The notes under the pieces are model-generated. The model was not told where the DNA came from. It did not search any database and saw only the letters and a list, made by a program, of their open reading frames with translations. A stretch of 64,000 nucleotides of DNA from Methylocapsa sp. S129 (lineage in GTDB: Bacteria; Pseudomonadota; Alphaproteobacteria; Rhizobiales; Beijerinckiaceae). Positions 32,062 through 41,010 of the stretch are shown here, piece by piece (the first letter of the stretch is position 1; the number at the start of each line of letters is the position of its first letter). The position numbers and the translations under genes are program-made. The stretch spans positions 248,001 through 312,000 of the forward strand of contig NZ_LMUI01000048.1 in NCBI RefSeq assembly GCF_009765995.1. The letters are read 5' to 3'.

Positions 32062-32526
32062 ATGACCGAAATCCGCTTCTATCACCTCCAACGCCGCAAG
32101 CCCGAAGAGGCGCTGCCCGCCCTTCTTGAGGAAGCGCTTGAGCAGGGTTTGAAAACTGTGGTTGAAGCGCCAGTGCGTGAATGGATCGAGGCGTTGGACG
32201 AGCGTCTGTGGACCTATTCGGACGAAAGTTTTCTGCCGCATGGCGCGGCGCGCGATGGCGAGCCGGAGACGCAGCCGATTTTTCTGACCACCGGCGACGA
32301 CAATCCCAACGGGGCGCGGTTGCGCATCCTCTTGGCCGGCGCCAGGGCCGCGCCGATCCTTGAGGGCCAACCGACGGCCTATCAACGCATCGTGATCCTG
32401 TTCGACGGCGCCGACGATGACGCGCGGGCGGAGGCGCGCGCGCAATGGGCCGAATTGAAAGCGGCGGGTTATGCGCCGAGCTATTGGCGCGAGGGCGAGA
32501 CCGGCGGTTGGGAACAGGGGCGATAA
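32062..32526 (+). CDS. holC: DNA polymerase III chi subunit
   Basis: Clamp-loader accessory that links the replisome to SSB. 154 residues; the N-terminal TEIRFYHL and the QPIFLTTGDDNPNGARLRILL block followed by RIVILFDG match HolC. The pepA-x-holC order is common in alphaproteobacteria. Converges on the MFS gene with only 33 bp between stops; a short AAACTCC/GGAGTTT inverted repeat at 32530-32570 overlaps that junction. Confidence 0.9.
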   Translation: MTEIRFYHLQRRKPEEALPALLEEALEQGLKTVVEAPVREWIEALDERLWTYSDESFLPHGAARDGEPETQPIFLTTGDDNPNGARLRILLAGARAAPILEGQPTAYQRIVILFDGADDDARAEARAQWAELKAAGYAPSYWREGETGGWEQGR

Positions 32527-32559
32527 GCAAAACTCCTATCGGCCCTCGTTGGCGGATTC

Positions 32560-33975
32560 TTAGGGAGTTTCGAGCGCCGGCGCCGGCGCCCACGCGGGAA
32601 GCGGCTTTCGCTGTGGCCGCGTATCGATCGGCGCGCAAAGCAGCGCTGTGAGCAGCATCAAGCCGATCTGAACAAGGAACAAGGATTTGAAGTCCGCCAG
32701 TCCCGGCGCCGCATGGCCGACGAGCACGATCGCGAGCGCAACGCCCATCACCGAGCCGACCTGCCGGACCGCCTGATTGACCGCGCTGCCGATTCCAAAA
32801 CGGTTCGGCTCCAGCCGCGCCACGGCGGCGGCGGCCAGCGATGGCAATACCATGCCCGTGCCGATTCCGGTCAGCGCCATGCCGGGCAGCCAATCATGCA
32901 GGAAGTCGGGTTCGATTCCCGGGATCAGGAAAAACCACAGGCCGCCCGCCGCGCAAAGCACGCTGCCGGCCACCAGCGGCTGCTTGTGACCGAAACGCGC
33001 TGCGAATCGACCCGATAATATCGATACCGGCACGACGAAAAGGGGGCCTGGCGTCGCCGCCAGCCCGGCGCGCGAGATCGGGTAATGCCAGATCTCGGTC
33101 ATGAACAGAAAGAACGTGAAGAACATCATCGCGAACGCTGTGCCGAAACTCAGCGTTGCGAGGTTGACGAAGCGATAGGTGCTGTTGTCGAACAGCGACA
33201 AATCGATCGCTGGCGAGGGCGCGCGCCGCGCCCAGGGAATGAAAGCGCCAAGCGCGACCATGCCGATCCCTAGGAATGACAGGACGATCGGCGAGGACCA
33301 GCCCAGCGCCTCGGATCGCACGAGGCCCAGAGCGACAGCGCCGACGCCGGCCGCCAGCAGAGTCACGCCGATGATGTCGAGCGGCGCGCCATTGTCGGGA
33401 TTGCGCGATTCCTCGAACCAGCGCGCGCCGCGCCATAGCGAAATCGCGCCAAGCGGCAGATTGATGAAGAAGGCCCATTGCCAACCCCAGAGATCGATGA
33501 GCCAGGAGCCCACGCTCGGGCCGAGCGCCGCGGCGAGGCCGCCGACCGCGCCCCACAGACTGACCGCCACCGCCCGCTTTTCCCTCGGGAATGCGGCGAG
33601 CACGATGGACAGCGAGGCGGGCAGCAAGAGCGCCGCGCCGATCGCTTGCAGAATGCGCGCGCCGATCAGAAGCGCGACATTGCTGGAAAAGCCGCAGCCG
33701 AGCGACGCCAACAGAAAAACGCTGACGCCGACGACGAACATGCGCTTGCGGCCATATTCGTCGGCAAGCCGCCCGGCTGGCGCCAGCAGCGCCGCATAGA
33801 CCACGGTGTAAGCGTTCAGCACCCAGGAAAGATCGGCCGTCGACACATCGGCAAAGCCGCTCCGCAACGCTGGGAAGGCGGCGTATAGTACCGTTGCGTC
33901 GATCGAGACGAGGAAAACGGCGATGCTGGCGATCGTGAAGGTCCGCCATGGCGAAAGCGGTCGCGGGGTTTTCAT
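32560..33975 (-). CDS. MFS drug:H+ antiporter, DHA2-like
   Basis: 471 residues with about 12-14 membrane helices. N-terminal D-A-T-V in helix 1 (FLVSIDATVLYAAFPAL), GRLADEYGRKRMF between helices 2 and 3, and the antiporter-type GPSVGSWLIDLWGWQW are DHA2/EmrB-QacA features. It lies 26 bp after the SDR gene and downstream of a TetR gene on the same strand, so it is probably TetR-controlled efflux. Confidence 0.88.
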   Translation of the reverse strand: MKTPRPLSPWRTFTIASIAVFLVSIDATVLYAAFPALRSGFADVSTADLSWVLNAYTVVYAALLAPAGRLADEYGRKRMFVVGVSVFLLASLGCGFSSNVALLIGARILQAIGAALLLPASLSIVLAAFPREKRAVAVSLWGAVGGLAAALGPSVGSWLIDLWGWQWAFFINLPLGAISLWRGARWFEESRNPDNGAPLDIIGVTLLAAGVGAVALGLVRSEALGWSSPIVLSFLGIGMVALGAFIPWARRAPSPAIDLSLFDNSTYRFVNLATLSFGTAFAMMFFTFFLFMTEIWHYPISRAGLAATPGPLFVVPVSILSGRFAARFGHKQPLVAGSVLCAAGGLWFFLIPGIEPDFLHDWLPGMALTGIGTGMVLPSLAAAAVARLEPNRFGIGSAVNQAVRQVGSVMGVALAIVLVGHAAPGLADFKSLFLVQIGLMLLTALLCAPIDTRPQRKPLPAWAPAPALETP

Positions 33976-34001
33976 CTTTTCGAATCTCCGGGCGATGCGC
34001 T

Positions 34002-34709
34002 TCAGCGACCAGGAGCGCCGAGATAGACGCCCCGTTCCGCAGAAAGCCCGCGCTTGACGTTGCGCGAAATTTCGTCGGCCAACGCTTCCTCGCCGCCCGC
34101 TTCGAGCGTCTCCAGCGTCAACCTGACCACGTCCTCGGGCCGCGACTTCGGCGCGTCGATGCCGGCGGCCATGTCGGTGTCCATATAGCCGACATGCAGC
34201 GCAAGCACCTGCGTGCCCTGCGCGCGCAATTCATTGCGCAGGCCATTGGTGAGAGACCAGGCGGCGGCTTTGGAGGCGCCATAGGTGGACGATGTGGGAA
34301 GGCTGACCCAGCTTAGCACTGACAGCACATTCACGATCGCGCCGCCGCCATTGCGCGCCAGAGCCGGCGCGAAGGCGCGGGCGATATGGAGCGGGCCAAA
34401 ATAATTGGTCTCAAGCTCGGCGCGCGCCGCCTCCACGCTATCGGCAGCGAGAAAGCCCTTCCCTCGCGCAATGCCGGCATTGTTGACGAGCAGGTCGACG
34501 TCGCCGCAGTCGCGCGCGGCGGCGGCGATTTCGTCGGCGTTCGTCACGTCGAGACGAATCGGCGTGACGCCCGGCAAAGCAACCGAGGCGGGATCGCGCG
34601 CGGCGGCGTAGACCCTGCGCGCGCCGCCGGCCAGAAGCGCCTTGGCGAAGGCAAGGCCCAGGCCGCGATTGGCGCCGGTGATGAAGGCGACGGCATTGTT
34701 GATTTTCAT
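34002..34709 (-). CDS. Short-chain dehydrogenase/reductase
   Basis: 235 residues with Rossmann motif TGANRGLG, NNAG, and catalytic Ser with Y-GASK (YGASKAAAWS), so a classical SDR using NAD(P). Substrate unknown. GGAG lies about 10 bp before ATG 34709. A palindromic operator at 34771-34790 sits 62 bp upstream and matches one in front of the TetR gene. Likely co-transcribed with the MFS gene downstream. Confidence 0.9.
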   Translation of the reverse strand: MKINNAVAFITGANRGLGLAFAKALLAGGARRVYAAARDPASVALPGVTPIRLDVTNADEIAAAARDCGDVDLLVNNAGIARGKGFLAADSVEAARAELETNYFGPLHIARAFAPALARNGGGAIVNVLSVLSWVSLPTSSTYGASKAAAWSLTNGLRNELRAQGTQVLALHVGYMDTDMAAGIDAPKSRPEDVVRLTLETLEAGGEEALADEISRNVKRGLSAERGVYLGAPGR

Positions 34710-34770
34710 GGTGGGCTCCTAGGGTGAAAAAAGGGGTTGAAGGAAGCGGCTTCGATCAGCTTTTATATTC

Positions 34771-34790
34771 AATATGACTGGTCATCTTGT
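34771..34790. promoter_or_regulatory. Predicted TetR operator upstream of the SDR gene
   Basis: CAATATGACTGGTCATCTTG, with inverted ATGAC/GTCAT half-sites at 34775-34786. It matches the site at 35412-35431 at 17 of 20 positions. Two occurrences flanking the TetR gene make regulation by that TetR protein likely. Confidence 0.7.
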
Positions 34791-34830
34791 TGGCAGGAAT
34801 AGAAAGCCTGTCGCCGGCGCCGCGGCGGCG

Positions 34831-35406
34831 TCAGACCAAGATCTTGGAAAAAACGACAGTGAGGAAGGCGTCCAGCGGCGCACGGTTTTTCTCGACCTTC
34901 GCTCGCAGCACGGCGCCCTCCCAGGCGTCGATGACAAAGGCCGCCAAGGCCTTCGGCTCGCTATCGCGGGGCAGGGCGCCTGCGCGTTGCGCTTCATCGA
35001 TCACCTCGGCGATCGCATCTGTCCAGTTGATGAAAGCGGCGGAAACGCGCTCGCGAATGGCAGGGCTCTGATTGGAGAGTTCGGCGCCGAAATTGCCCAA
35101 CAGGCATCCCGGCGCATCCGGATAACGCCCGCCCTCGATCAACGTCTCGAAATAACGGCGCAGCCGCGCAAGCGGAGCGAGCGTCTGATCCTGGAAAACC
35201 CTCCGGCGCGCCTCGCCCTTGGCCGCATATTTCTCCACCACCGCGGCGCCAAGATCGTCCTTGCTGGCGAAGTGATTATAGAACGACCCCTTGGGGACGC
35301 CCGCCGCTTCCGTGATGTCTTGCACGGACGTCGCATTGAACCCACGATTATGGAGGGTTTCGAGGCCGGCCGAAAGGATTTGTTCGCGGACATTGGGCTT
35401 GGGCAT
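34831..35406 (-). CDS. TetR/AcrR family transcriptional regulator
   Basis: 191 residues from ATG 35406 (MPKPNVREQILSAG). N-terminal helix-turn-helix (TSVQDITEAAGVPKGSFYNHF), C-terminal ligand-binding domain resembling the TetR_C_16/YxaF type (APGCLLGNFGAEL). The reading frame extends upstream but would read through its own operator. Operators lie 6 bp upstream of its own start and upstream of the SDR gene. Predicted to repress itself, the SDR and the MFS efflux gene until an unknown ligand binds. Confidence 0.93.
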   Translation of the reverse strand: MPKPNVREQILSAGLETLHNRGFNATSVQDITEAAGVPKGSFYNHFASKDDLGAAVVEKYAAKGEARRRVFQDQTLAPLARLRRYFETLIEGGRYPDAPGCLLGNFGAELSNQSPAIRERVSAAFINWTDAIAEVIDEAQRAGALPRDSEPKALAAFVIDAWEGAVLRAKVEKNRAPLDAFLTVVFSKILV

Positions 35407-35411
35407 CGCGT

Positions 35412-35431
35412 CAATATGACCAGTCGTCTTG
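35412..35431. promoter_or_regulatory. Predicted TetR autoregulatory operator
   Basis: CAATATGACCAGTCGTCTTG, six bases upstream of the tetR-family start, sharing 17 of 20 bases with the site at 34771-34790. Core half-sites are ATGAC/GTCGT. Confidence 0.68.
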
Positions 35432-35678
35432 AAATTGTCAAGGCGAGCCAAAAGCGAGTGACAGATCGGCCGGAACGTTGCATAGCGCTCTTCATGACCT
35501 TTCGGCCGGACGGCGCCGTTGTTGCCGAAGCTTGTCTGGTGACGTCGATTGCAGAAGTCTCGCTTAGATTGGGATTTTTGCGATAGCCGGAGGGCTGGAG
35601 TCGACCCTTTGTAGACCTCGAAGCGAAGGTTTCGCGCGCGCGGGCAGTGGCGCTCATGGGGGGCGGGAGAAGAGGGGC

Positions 35679-36089
35679 ATGGTGTTCGCAATCAAAGCCG
35701 AGGTTTGCGATCCGCGGGCGAGGACGTTCGCATTCATCGCGCAAAAGACGATGTATGGCGGGAAGCACATCGCCGAAGGCGACACGGTTTTCATCTTCGC
35801 GAGCGAGAACGAAGGCGGGCAAGGCCTCATCGCGCGCGGCGTTGTCACTTCCGCCGAAGCGATCGCGAAGAAGCGCGGCGTCGCCCGGCAAACGCCGCGT
35901 GTGAGCCTCTCGATCAGAAGCACCGCGCTCGCAAAGCGGCCGCTGGGACGGAGTGAGCTCAAACATCTCGCCGACTGGAATGACGGTCAGCCCGGGACTG
36001 AACTCAATTTCAAATTCTATCGTCAGGCAACGAACAAGATCGTCGGCGTGTCGGATGAAGCGGCGGCGTTCCTCGGCGCATTCTTTTAG
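35679..36089 (+). CDS. Protein of unknown function, possibly PUA/EVE-like fold
   Basis: 136 residues from ATG 35679 with a purine-rich stretch just upstream. The N-terminal half has GDTVFIFASENEGGQGLIARG, which resembles the strand pattern of EVE/ASCH (PUA-like) domains, and the C-terminus ends in aromatic/hydrophobic residues. The fold suggestion is inference. Stands alone between the TetR gene (divergent) and dapB. Confidence 0.65.
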   Translation: MVFAIKAEVCDPRARTFAFIAQKTMYGGKHIAEGDTVFIFASENEGGQGLIARGVVTSAEAIAKKRGVARQTPRVSLSIRSTALAKRPLGRSELKHLADWNDGQPGTELNFKFYRQATNKIVGVSDEAAAFLGAFF

Positions 36090-36482
36090 CGCAACCGGCT
36101 GCTTGCGCTTTGGCAACCAGAGCGCTGCTCCGCGCATGCGCAGAATGATAGGCAAATGCCGACCGCCGGAGACACATATTCGTGCGCACACCCGTCGCCA
36201 TTCTCGCGCCACCGATTGTGGAGCGGCGGGGGCCGCTCGCCGCTGCTTCTGCAGCCTTCCCTTGTCGCGAAACCTAATATTTGCGACGAAGTCCCCGTCA
36301 TCGAAATTTGTGCGAAAATCCCGCCGTAAAATCGCGCGCATGAGTTGGAAGTGCTGCGCGTGGTTCCTATTGGCTCGCCAAACACAAGCTCACCATCACT
36401 GCGATACGATCCGTAATACGGTCATCGCCCCGAGGGGCTGGTGTGCGACATTGGCGGCTTGGATTTTCCGGAGGACCAAACC
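36090..36482. other. Intergenic region upstream of dapB
   Basis: 393 bp. No gene, tRNA or clear palindrome recognised. Presumably carries the dapB promoter. A GGAGG at 36469-36473 precedes the dapB TTG. Confidence 0.5.
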
Positions 36483-37262
36483 TTGACGCCGCCTATCAGA
36501 ATCGCTGTCGCCGGCGCGTTGGGCCATATGGGCCGGGCGCTCGCGGAGGCCGCGGCCGCCGATTCGGCGGCGACGCTTGCTGCCCGCTTCGGCCGCCTGG
36601 GCGTCGAAGGCGAGGGGCTCGTCGATGTGGAGACCGCGCTTGGGGCAGCGGACGTGGTCGTTGATTTTACGACCGGCCAGGCGTCGGCTACGCTGGCGGA
36701 GATCTGCGCCGCACGCGGCGGGCCGGCGCTGGTGATCGGCTCCACAGGCTTCGAGCCCGCCGATCTCGCCCGGATCGCCGCAGCGGCGCGCAGGATTGCA
36801 ATCGTGCGCGCCGGCAATTTCTCGCTGGGCGTCAACATGCTCCTGGGGCTGGTCGCCTGGGCGGCCCGAAGCCTGCCGCCCGAGACCTGGGATATCGAAA
36901 TCTTTGAGGCTCATCATCGCAGAAAAATCGATGCGCCGTCCGGTACGGCGCTGATGCTGGGCGAGGCGGCTGCAAGCGGCCGACGCGTGTCGCTTGCCTC
37001 GGTGGAGAAGCGCGCGCGCGACGGCGTCGCGGCGGAGCGCGAAATAGGCGAGATCGGCTTCTCCGTGCTGCGCGGCGGCGGCATCGTCGGCGAGCATAGC
37101 GTGGTGTTCGCCGCCAATGAGGAGATACTGACCCTGTCGCATTCCGCCCGCGATCGCGGCATGTTCGCGCGCGGCGCCTTGGCCGCCGCGCTCTGGGTCG
37201 CCGGCCGCGCACCCGGCGAATACGACATGCAGGACGTTCTGGGCTTCTCGGGCGAGGCCTGA
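36483..37262 (+). CDS. dapB: 4-hydroxy-tetrahydrodipicolinate reductase DapB
   Basis: NAD(P)H-dependent step of the lysine/meso-DAP pathway, supplying MurE. About 259 residues from TTG 36483, which has GGAGG nine bases upstream and starts two residues before the Rossmann motif ([12 protein letters not shown]); GTG 36441 in frame is an alternative. Motifs are DFTTG, the catalytic [16 protein letters not shown], and the C-terminal [13 protein letters not shown]. Alone on the strand. Confidence 0.93.
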   Translation: MTPPIRIAVAGALGHMGRALAEAAAADSAATLAARFGRLGVEGEGLVDVETALGAADVVVDFTTGQASATLAEICAARGGPALVIGSTGFEPADLARIAAAARRIAIVRAGNFSLGVNMLLGLVAWAARSLPPETWDIEIFEAHHRRKIDAPSGTALMLGEAAASGRRVSLASVEKRARDGVAAEREIGEIGFSVLRGGGIVGEHSVVFAANEEILTLSHSARDRGMFARGALAAALWVAGRAPGEYDMQDVLGFSGEA

Positions 37263-37433
37263 TCCGGATCGAGGCCGGCGAGTAGCGCTGGCGCGGGGCC
37301 GCGCCGGACCGCATATTCATCCATCTGGCGGCGCAGGAGGCGACGCCGGATGGCGAGGAGGCATTGGTTCGAGCATGTTGACGGACGACCGGTATAACGA
37401 GGCTTCTGAACCGATCCGCGCTGGAGGCGAGGC

Positions 37434-38021
37434 GTGATCCTGAAGCAATATGTCATTACCCTTCCCGCCGACTACGACATGCGGATCATCCGTGAGCGCG
37501 TGGCGACGAAAGGGGCGGCGTTCGACACGCTCCCGGGCCTTGGCCTCAAGACCTTCATGATAAGGGAGCGCGGCCGTTTCGGCGCCGAGAGCAATCAATA
37601 TGCTCCGGCGTATCTCTGGCCCGCCGTCGCGCCGATTTGGGGCTTCGTCGCCGGCGAAGGCTTCGCTCGCATCATCGAATCCTTTGGCCGGCCGCCAATT
37701 CGCAGTTGGCTTGGCCTTGCATTCGCGCGCGCCGATCGGTCGCGGGCGCTGACGGAGCTGCGAAGCGTCACCCGCGACGAGCAGAAGATTGTCGCTGGAA
37801 CCGATCTTGCCGCCTTGCGCGAGCGCGAAATCGCAGAGGCGCGCAGAGCGGTCGAGAACACGCCTGACCATCTTGTCCGCGCGGTAGGGGTGAACCCGGA
37901 GAAATGGACGCTGGTTCGGTTCGATTATTGGACCGCGCGCCAGGACTCGCTCCCCCTGGGCGCGCATAGCTATGAAGTGCTTCACGTCTCCGCGCCGCAC
38001 GCGGATGTGTTGGAGGCGTAG
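37434..38021 (+). CDS. DUF4865 family protein
   Basis: 195 residues from GTG 37434. The N-terminal MILKQYVITLPADYDMRIIR and PGLGLKTFMI blocks resemble DUF4865, a family without known function whose members sit in ferredoxin-like (dimeric alpha-beta barrel) folds. Neighbours (dapB, exoD) give no functional hint. Confidence 0.7.
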   Translation: MILKQYVITLPADYDMRIIRERVATKGAAFDTLPGLGLKTFMIRERGRFGAESNQYAPAYLWPAVAPIWGFVAGEGFARIIESFGRPPIRSWLGLAFARADRSRALTELRSVTRDEQKIVAGTDLAALREREIAEARRAVENTPDHLVRAVGVNPEKWTLVRFDYWTARQDSLPLGAHSYEVLHVSAPHADVLEA

Positions 38022-38165
38022 CGGGACGGCGCCGCGATTTTGCGTTTCCGGAGCTTTGCGCCGTTGCGCAATCCGCCCTTCTCAGGCAGGGAAGGCGCCG
38101 AAATGTCCTGGAGCGACGAATTTGTTTGACGCCTTGGGAGGATTCGGCTTGTCGAGCGCACCAAA

Positions 38166-38762
38166 TTGAGCACGCTCGGGCCTGTTTCCTCGATCTTGCA
38201 GGAATTGCGCGACAATGCGCCCCCTGACCGGTTTTCCCTCGACTGGCTGCTGGACAGCCTGCGCGCCCGCTCGTTCTCCGTGGTGATCCTGATGCTTGCG
38301 CTGGTCGCGATGGCGCCGGGCGTCTCGATCGTGGCTGGCTTGCTGATCATCATCCTGGGCGTCCAGATGATCGCGGGGCGTTCGACGCCGGCGTTCCCGC
38401 GCCGCGTCGGCGCCTATACTTTGCCGACCGCCTATCTCTCGGGCTCGATCCAGCGCGTCGTCCCGGTCCTGACGCAGATCGAAAAGATCATCCGCCCGCG
38501 CTGGCCCATGCCGCCGCAGACGACCAAACGCGCGGTCGGCTGCGTCGTTGTACTTCTCAGCATCGCCGTCGTCTTCTCTCCGATCCCGCTCAGCAATGTC
38601 GCGCCGGCCTTCGTGATCGCGCTGATCGCCATGGCCTATCTCGAAGAGGATGGGCTGTTTCTGTCCTTTGCGCTCGCTGTCGGCTTGGCGCTGCTCTTTA
38701 TCGCCGGAATCGTCATCTGGCAGGCGATCCTCGGCGTCCAGGCGATCGGTGGGCTGTTTTAG
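38166..38762 (+). CDS. ExoD family membrane protein
   Basis: 198 residues from TTG 38166, with four to five hydrophobic helices; LDWLLDSLRARSFSVVILML and ALVAMAPGVSIVAGLLIIIL are typical of ExoD, linked to exopolysaccharide synthesis and alkali tolerance in rhizobia. Its exact molecular role is unknown. Confidence 0.85.
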   Translation: MSTLGPVSSILQELRDNAPPDRFSLDWLLDSLRARSFSVVILMLALVAMAPGVSIVAGLLIIILGVQMIAGRSTPAFPRRVGAYTLPTAYLSGSIQRVVPVLTQIEKIIRPRWPMPPQTTKRAVGCVVVLLSIAVVFSPIPLSNVAPAFVIALIAMAYLEEDGLFLSFALAVGLALLFIAGIVIWQAILGVQAIGGLF

Positions 38763-38784
38763 CGGGCGGATGGCTCCAAACGAA

Positions 38785-38812
38785 ACCGGCGAACCATCGC
38801 TGGCCCGCCGGT
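38785..38812 (-). terminator. Possible terminator of the sugar ABC operon
   Basis: Inverted ACCGGCG/CGCCGGT (38812-38806 and 38791-38785 on the minus strand) followed by TTCGTTT. Located 33 bp after the binding-protein stop. The T-tract is short. Confidence 0.4.
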
Positions 38813-38844
38813 CCCGTTTTGCAAGAAAGAACCGAGAATCGCCC

Positions 38845-39840
38845 TCAGTTGCCCATCAGGCTCTTTGCATTCTGGGCGGTGATCGCCAGCGTCGGGACCG
38901 TCACCGTCGTAGGCACGGACGCCGCGCAGTCCAGAAGGATTGACTTCGCCATATCGATCGCTTCCTTGCCGCCCGTCGGATAGGTGAAGGTCGCCGCCCA
39001 TTCGCCCTCGGCGACGGCGCGAATGCCGCCCGCGGGCCCCGGCAGGCCGTCGGTGCCGATAATCTTCACATCCTTGCCTGCGCCTTTGGCGGCAAGGCGT
39101 GCGCCCGCCGCCATCATATCGTTGCTGGCGTAAACGACCTTGATGTCCGGATGGGCCTGCAGCATGGCCGAGAACGCCGTCTGGGCTTTGTCTGGAAGCC
39201 AATCGGCTGCCTGTTCCGCGACGATGTTGATCTTCGCGTTGGCTTTGACGCCATCTTTGAAGCCGTTGAGGCGCTCGACGGCCGGGGTTGAACTCGGGAG
39301 GCCTTCGAGCACCGCGACGTCGCCGCCGCCCGGCAGCAGTGTGTCGGAGGTGAACTTGCCGGCCTCGAGGGCGATCTTGTAATTGTCGCCGCCGATGAAC
39401 GCGGTGTAGTCCTTTCCTGGATCGCCAACGGTCCTGCGGTCGAGTTCGATGACCGGAATACCGGCCTTCACGGCGCGCGCGACCACGGGAGTCAGCGGCG
39501 ACGCTTCGAACGGCGAAATCAGGAGCAAGTCGACCTTCTGGGTGATGAAATTGTCGACCTGCGACGTCTGCGTGTTGACGTTGCCGGCGCCGTCGGCGAT
39601 CTGCAACGTGAACTGCGGGACGGCCTTGGCCGCCGCCGTCAATTCATCGTTCACATGCTGGCGGTAAGGCTCGGCGTTGTTGGCTTGCGCGAAGCCGATG
39701 ACGAATTTGCCATCCTTCGCACATTCTTTCACCAACGGCGCGCCCGCCGCCGAAGTCGCCATGAGCGCAAACGCTGCGCCCGCCAAAGCCGACGCTTGCA
39801 ACGCGCGCCGCTGCCGGTCTATCCCTTTACTGCTGTTCAT
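38845..39840 (-). CDS. Sugar ABC transporter substrate-binding protein (RbsB-like)
   Basis: 331 residues with a signal peptide (about residues 1-33, ending near SAAGAP). Type I periplasmic binding protein: IGFAQANNAEPYRQHVNDE, then IISPFEA-like LLISPFEASPLTPV and the VIELDRR loop are typical of ribose/xylose/galactose-class proteins. Last gene in the lacI-ATPase-permease-SBP order, 114 bp after the permease, with an intervening stem-loop. The bound sugar is not predictable by eye. Confidence 0.9.
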   Translation of the reverse strand: MNSSKGIDRQRRALQASALAGAAFALMATSAAGAPLVKECAKDGKFVIGFAQANNAEPYRQHVNDELTAAAKAVPQFTLQIADGAGNVNTQTSQVDNFITQKVDLLLISPFEASPLTPVVARAVKAGIPVIELDRRTVGDPGKDYTAFIGGDNYKIALEAGKFTSDTLLPGGGDVAVLEGLPSSTPAVERLNGFKDGVKANAKINIVAEQAADWLPDKAQTAFSAMLQAHPDIKVVYASNDMMAAGARLAAKGAGKDVKIIGTDGLPGPAGGIRAVAEGEWAATFTYPTGGKEAIDMAKSILLDCAASVPTTVTVPTLAITAQNAKSLMGN

Positions 39841-39899
39841 TACTATTCCTCCCTGTCGAAACTGCCTGTTTCCCCAATGGGGCTGGTGGTGTTTCAGTT

Positions 39900-39930
39900 C
39901 ACCGGGGCCGGCTGCAATCCGGCTCCGGTG
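39900..39930 (-). other. Intercistronic stem-loop between permease and binding-protein genes
   Basis: Twelve-base arms (39900-39911 and 39919-39930) pair with one G-T mismatch around a 7-nt loop. Stem-loops beside binding-protein genes commonly set relative expression through mRNA stability. No T-tract, so a terminator is less likely. Confidence 0.5.
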
Positions 39931-39954
39931 GTTGCTCTATGTGTCGCCGAACAC

Positions 39955-41010
39955 TCAACGCGTCACCCCCTCGCGGCGACGAACGAGGGACTGAAGAACC
40001 GCGGCGAGCACGATGATTGCGCCCGTCGCCAGAAGCTGCAAAGCGGCATTGATGTTGTTGAGCTGCAGGATGTTGGCCAGCGCACCGAGCATGACGCTGC
40101 CGGCGACCGTACCGACCATCGATCCGGAGCCGCCGAACAGGCTCGTGCCGCCTATGACCACGGCCGCGATCGCCGTGAGCTCATAACCCGTGCCATCGTT
40201 GGCGCTGCCGAAATTGAATTGCCCGGCATGGACGATGCCGGCCGCCGCGGATGCGAGTCCGGTGATCGCGTAGACCGAGATTTTCATCGCCGTCACGGGA
40301 ACGCCCGAGAGCCGCGCGGCCCTTTCATTGCCGCCCACCGCGAAAATGTAACGCCCGAAACGTGTGGTGTTCAGGACGATCGTCGCAACGACGGCGAAAG
40401 CGATGAAAACCAACGTCGCCACGGGCACCGTATTGTCGAAAAGCCTGTCGCCGAGAATGGCGAAGATCGGCGGCGCAAGGCCGGGCCCGTCGCCATAGGA
40501 AATGTTGATGTACTGATTGTTCGACACCACCAGCGCGAGCCCGCGCGCCACCTGAAGCCCGGCGAGCGTGACGATGAAAGGCTCGAGGCGAAAGCGCGTC
40601 GAAATCCAACCCTGCACGGCGCCGAAGGCGGCTCCGACGACAAGAACGGCGAGCAGCGTTGGCGCAAGGCCCCAGCCGACGCTGACCATCATGGTGGCGG
40701 TGAGGACGCTCGACAGGCTGAGCAAGGCGCCGACGGAAAGATCGATGCCGGCGGTAATGATGACGAATGTCATCCCAACGGCGATGATCCCGGTTTCCGA
40801 AATCGCGCGGATGATATTGGCGATATTGTCGGGCGCCAGGAAAAGGATGTGGCCATGCCTTACAGGCGAAAAGATCACGCCGCCAATGGCCACCAGCACG
40901 AGGCCGATGAGACTCTGAAACCGCACGGCGAACGCCAGCAGATCGATTCTCGGGGCGCTCTTTGATGCGCCGTGAGGAATTGTCGTCGGTCGCGCGCCAA
41001 CGTCAGGCAT
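39955..41010 (-). CDS. Sugar ABC transporter permease (RbsC-like)
   Basis: 351 residues, eight to ten helices, BPD_transp_2 family (GMTFVIITAGIDLSVGALLSLSS is the characteristic EAA-like region for RbsC/XylH). Start ATG 41010 overlaps the ATPase stop by eight bases. Forms the membrane channel of the importer. Confidence 0.93.
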   Translation of the reverse strand: MPDVGARPTTIPHGASKSAPRIDLLAFAVRFQSLIGLVLVAIGGVIFSPVRHGHILFLAPDNIANIIRAISETGIIAVGMTFVIITAGIDLSVGALLSLSSVLTATMMVSVGWGLAPTLLAVLVVGAAFGAVQGWISTRFRLEPFIVTLAGLQVARGLALVVSNNQYINISYGDGPGLAPPIFAILGDRLFDNTVPVATLVFIAFAVVATIVLNTTRFGRYIFAVGGNERAARLSGVPVTAMKISVYAITGLASAAAGIVHAGQFNFGSANDGTGYELTAIAAVVIGGTSLFGGSGSMVGTVAGSVMLGALANILQLNNINAALQLLATGAIIVLAAVLQSLVRRREGVTR

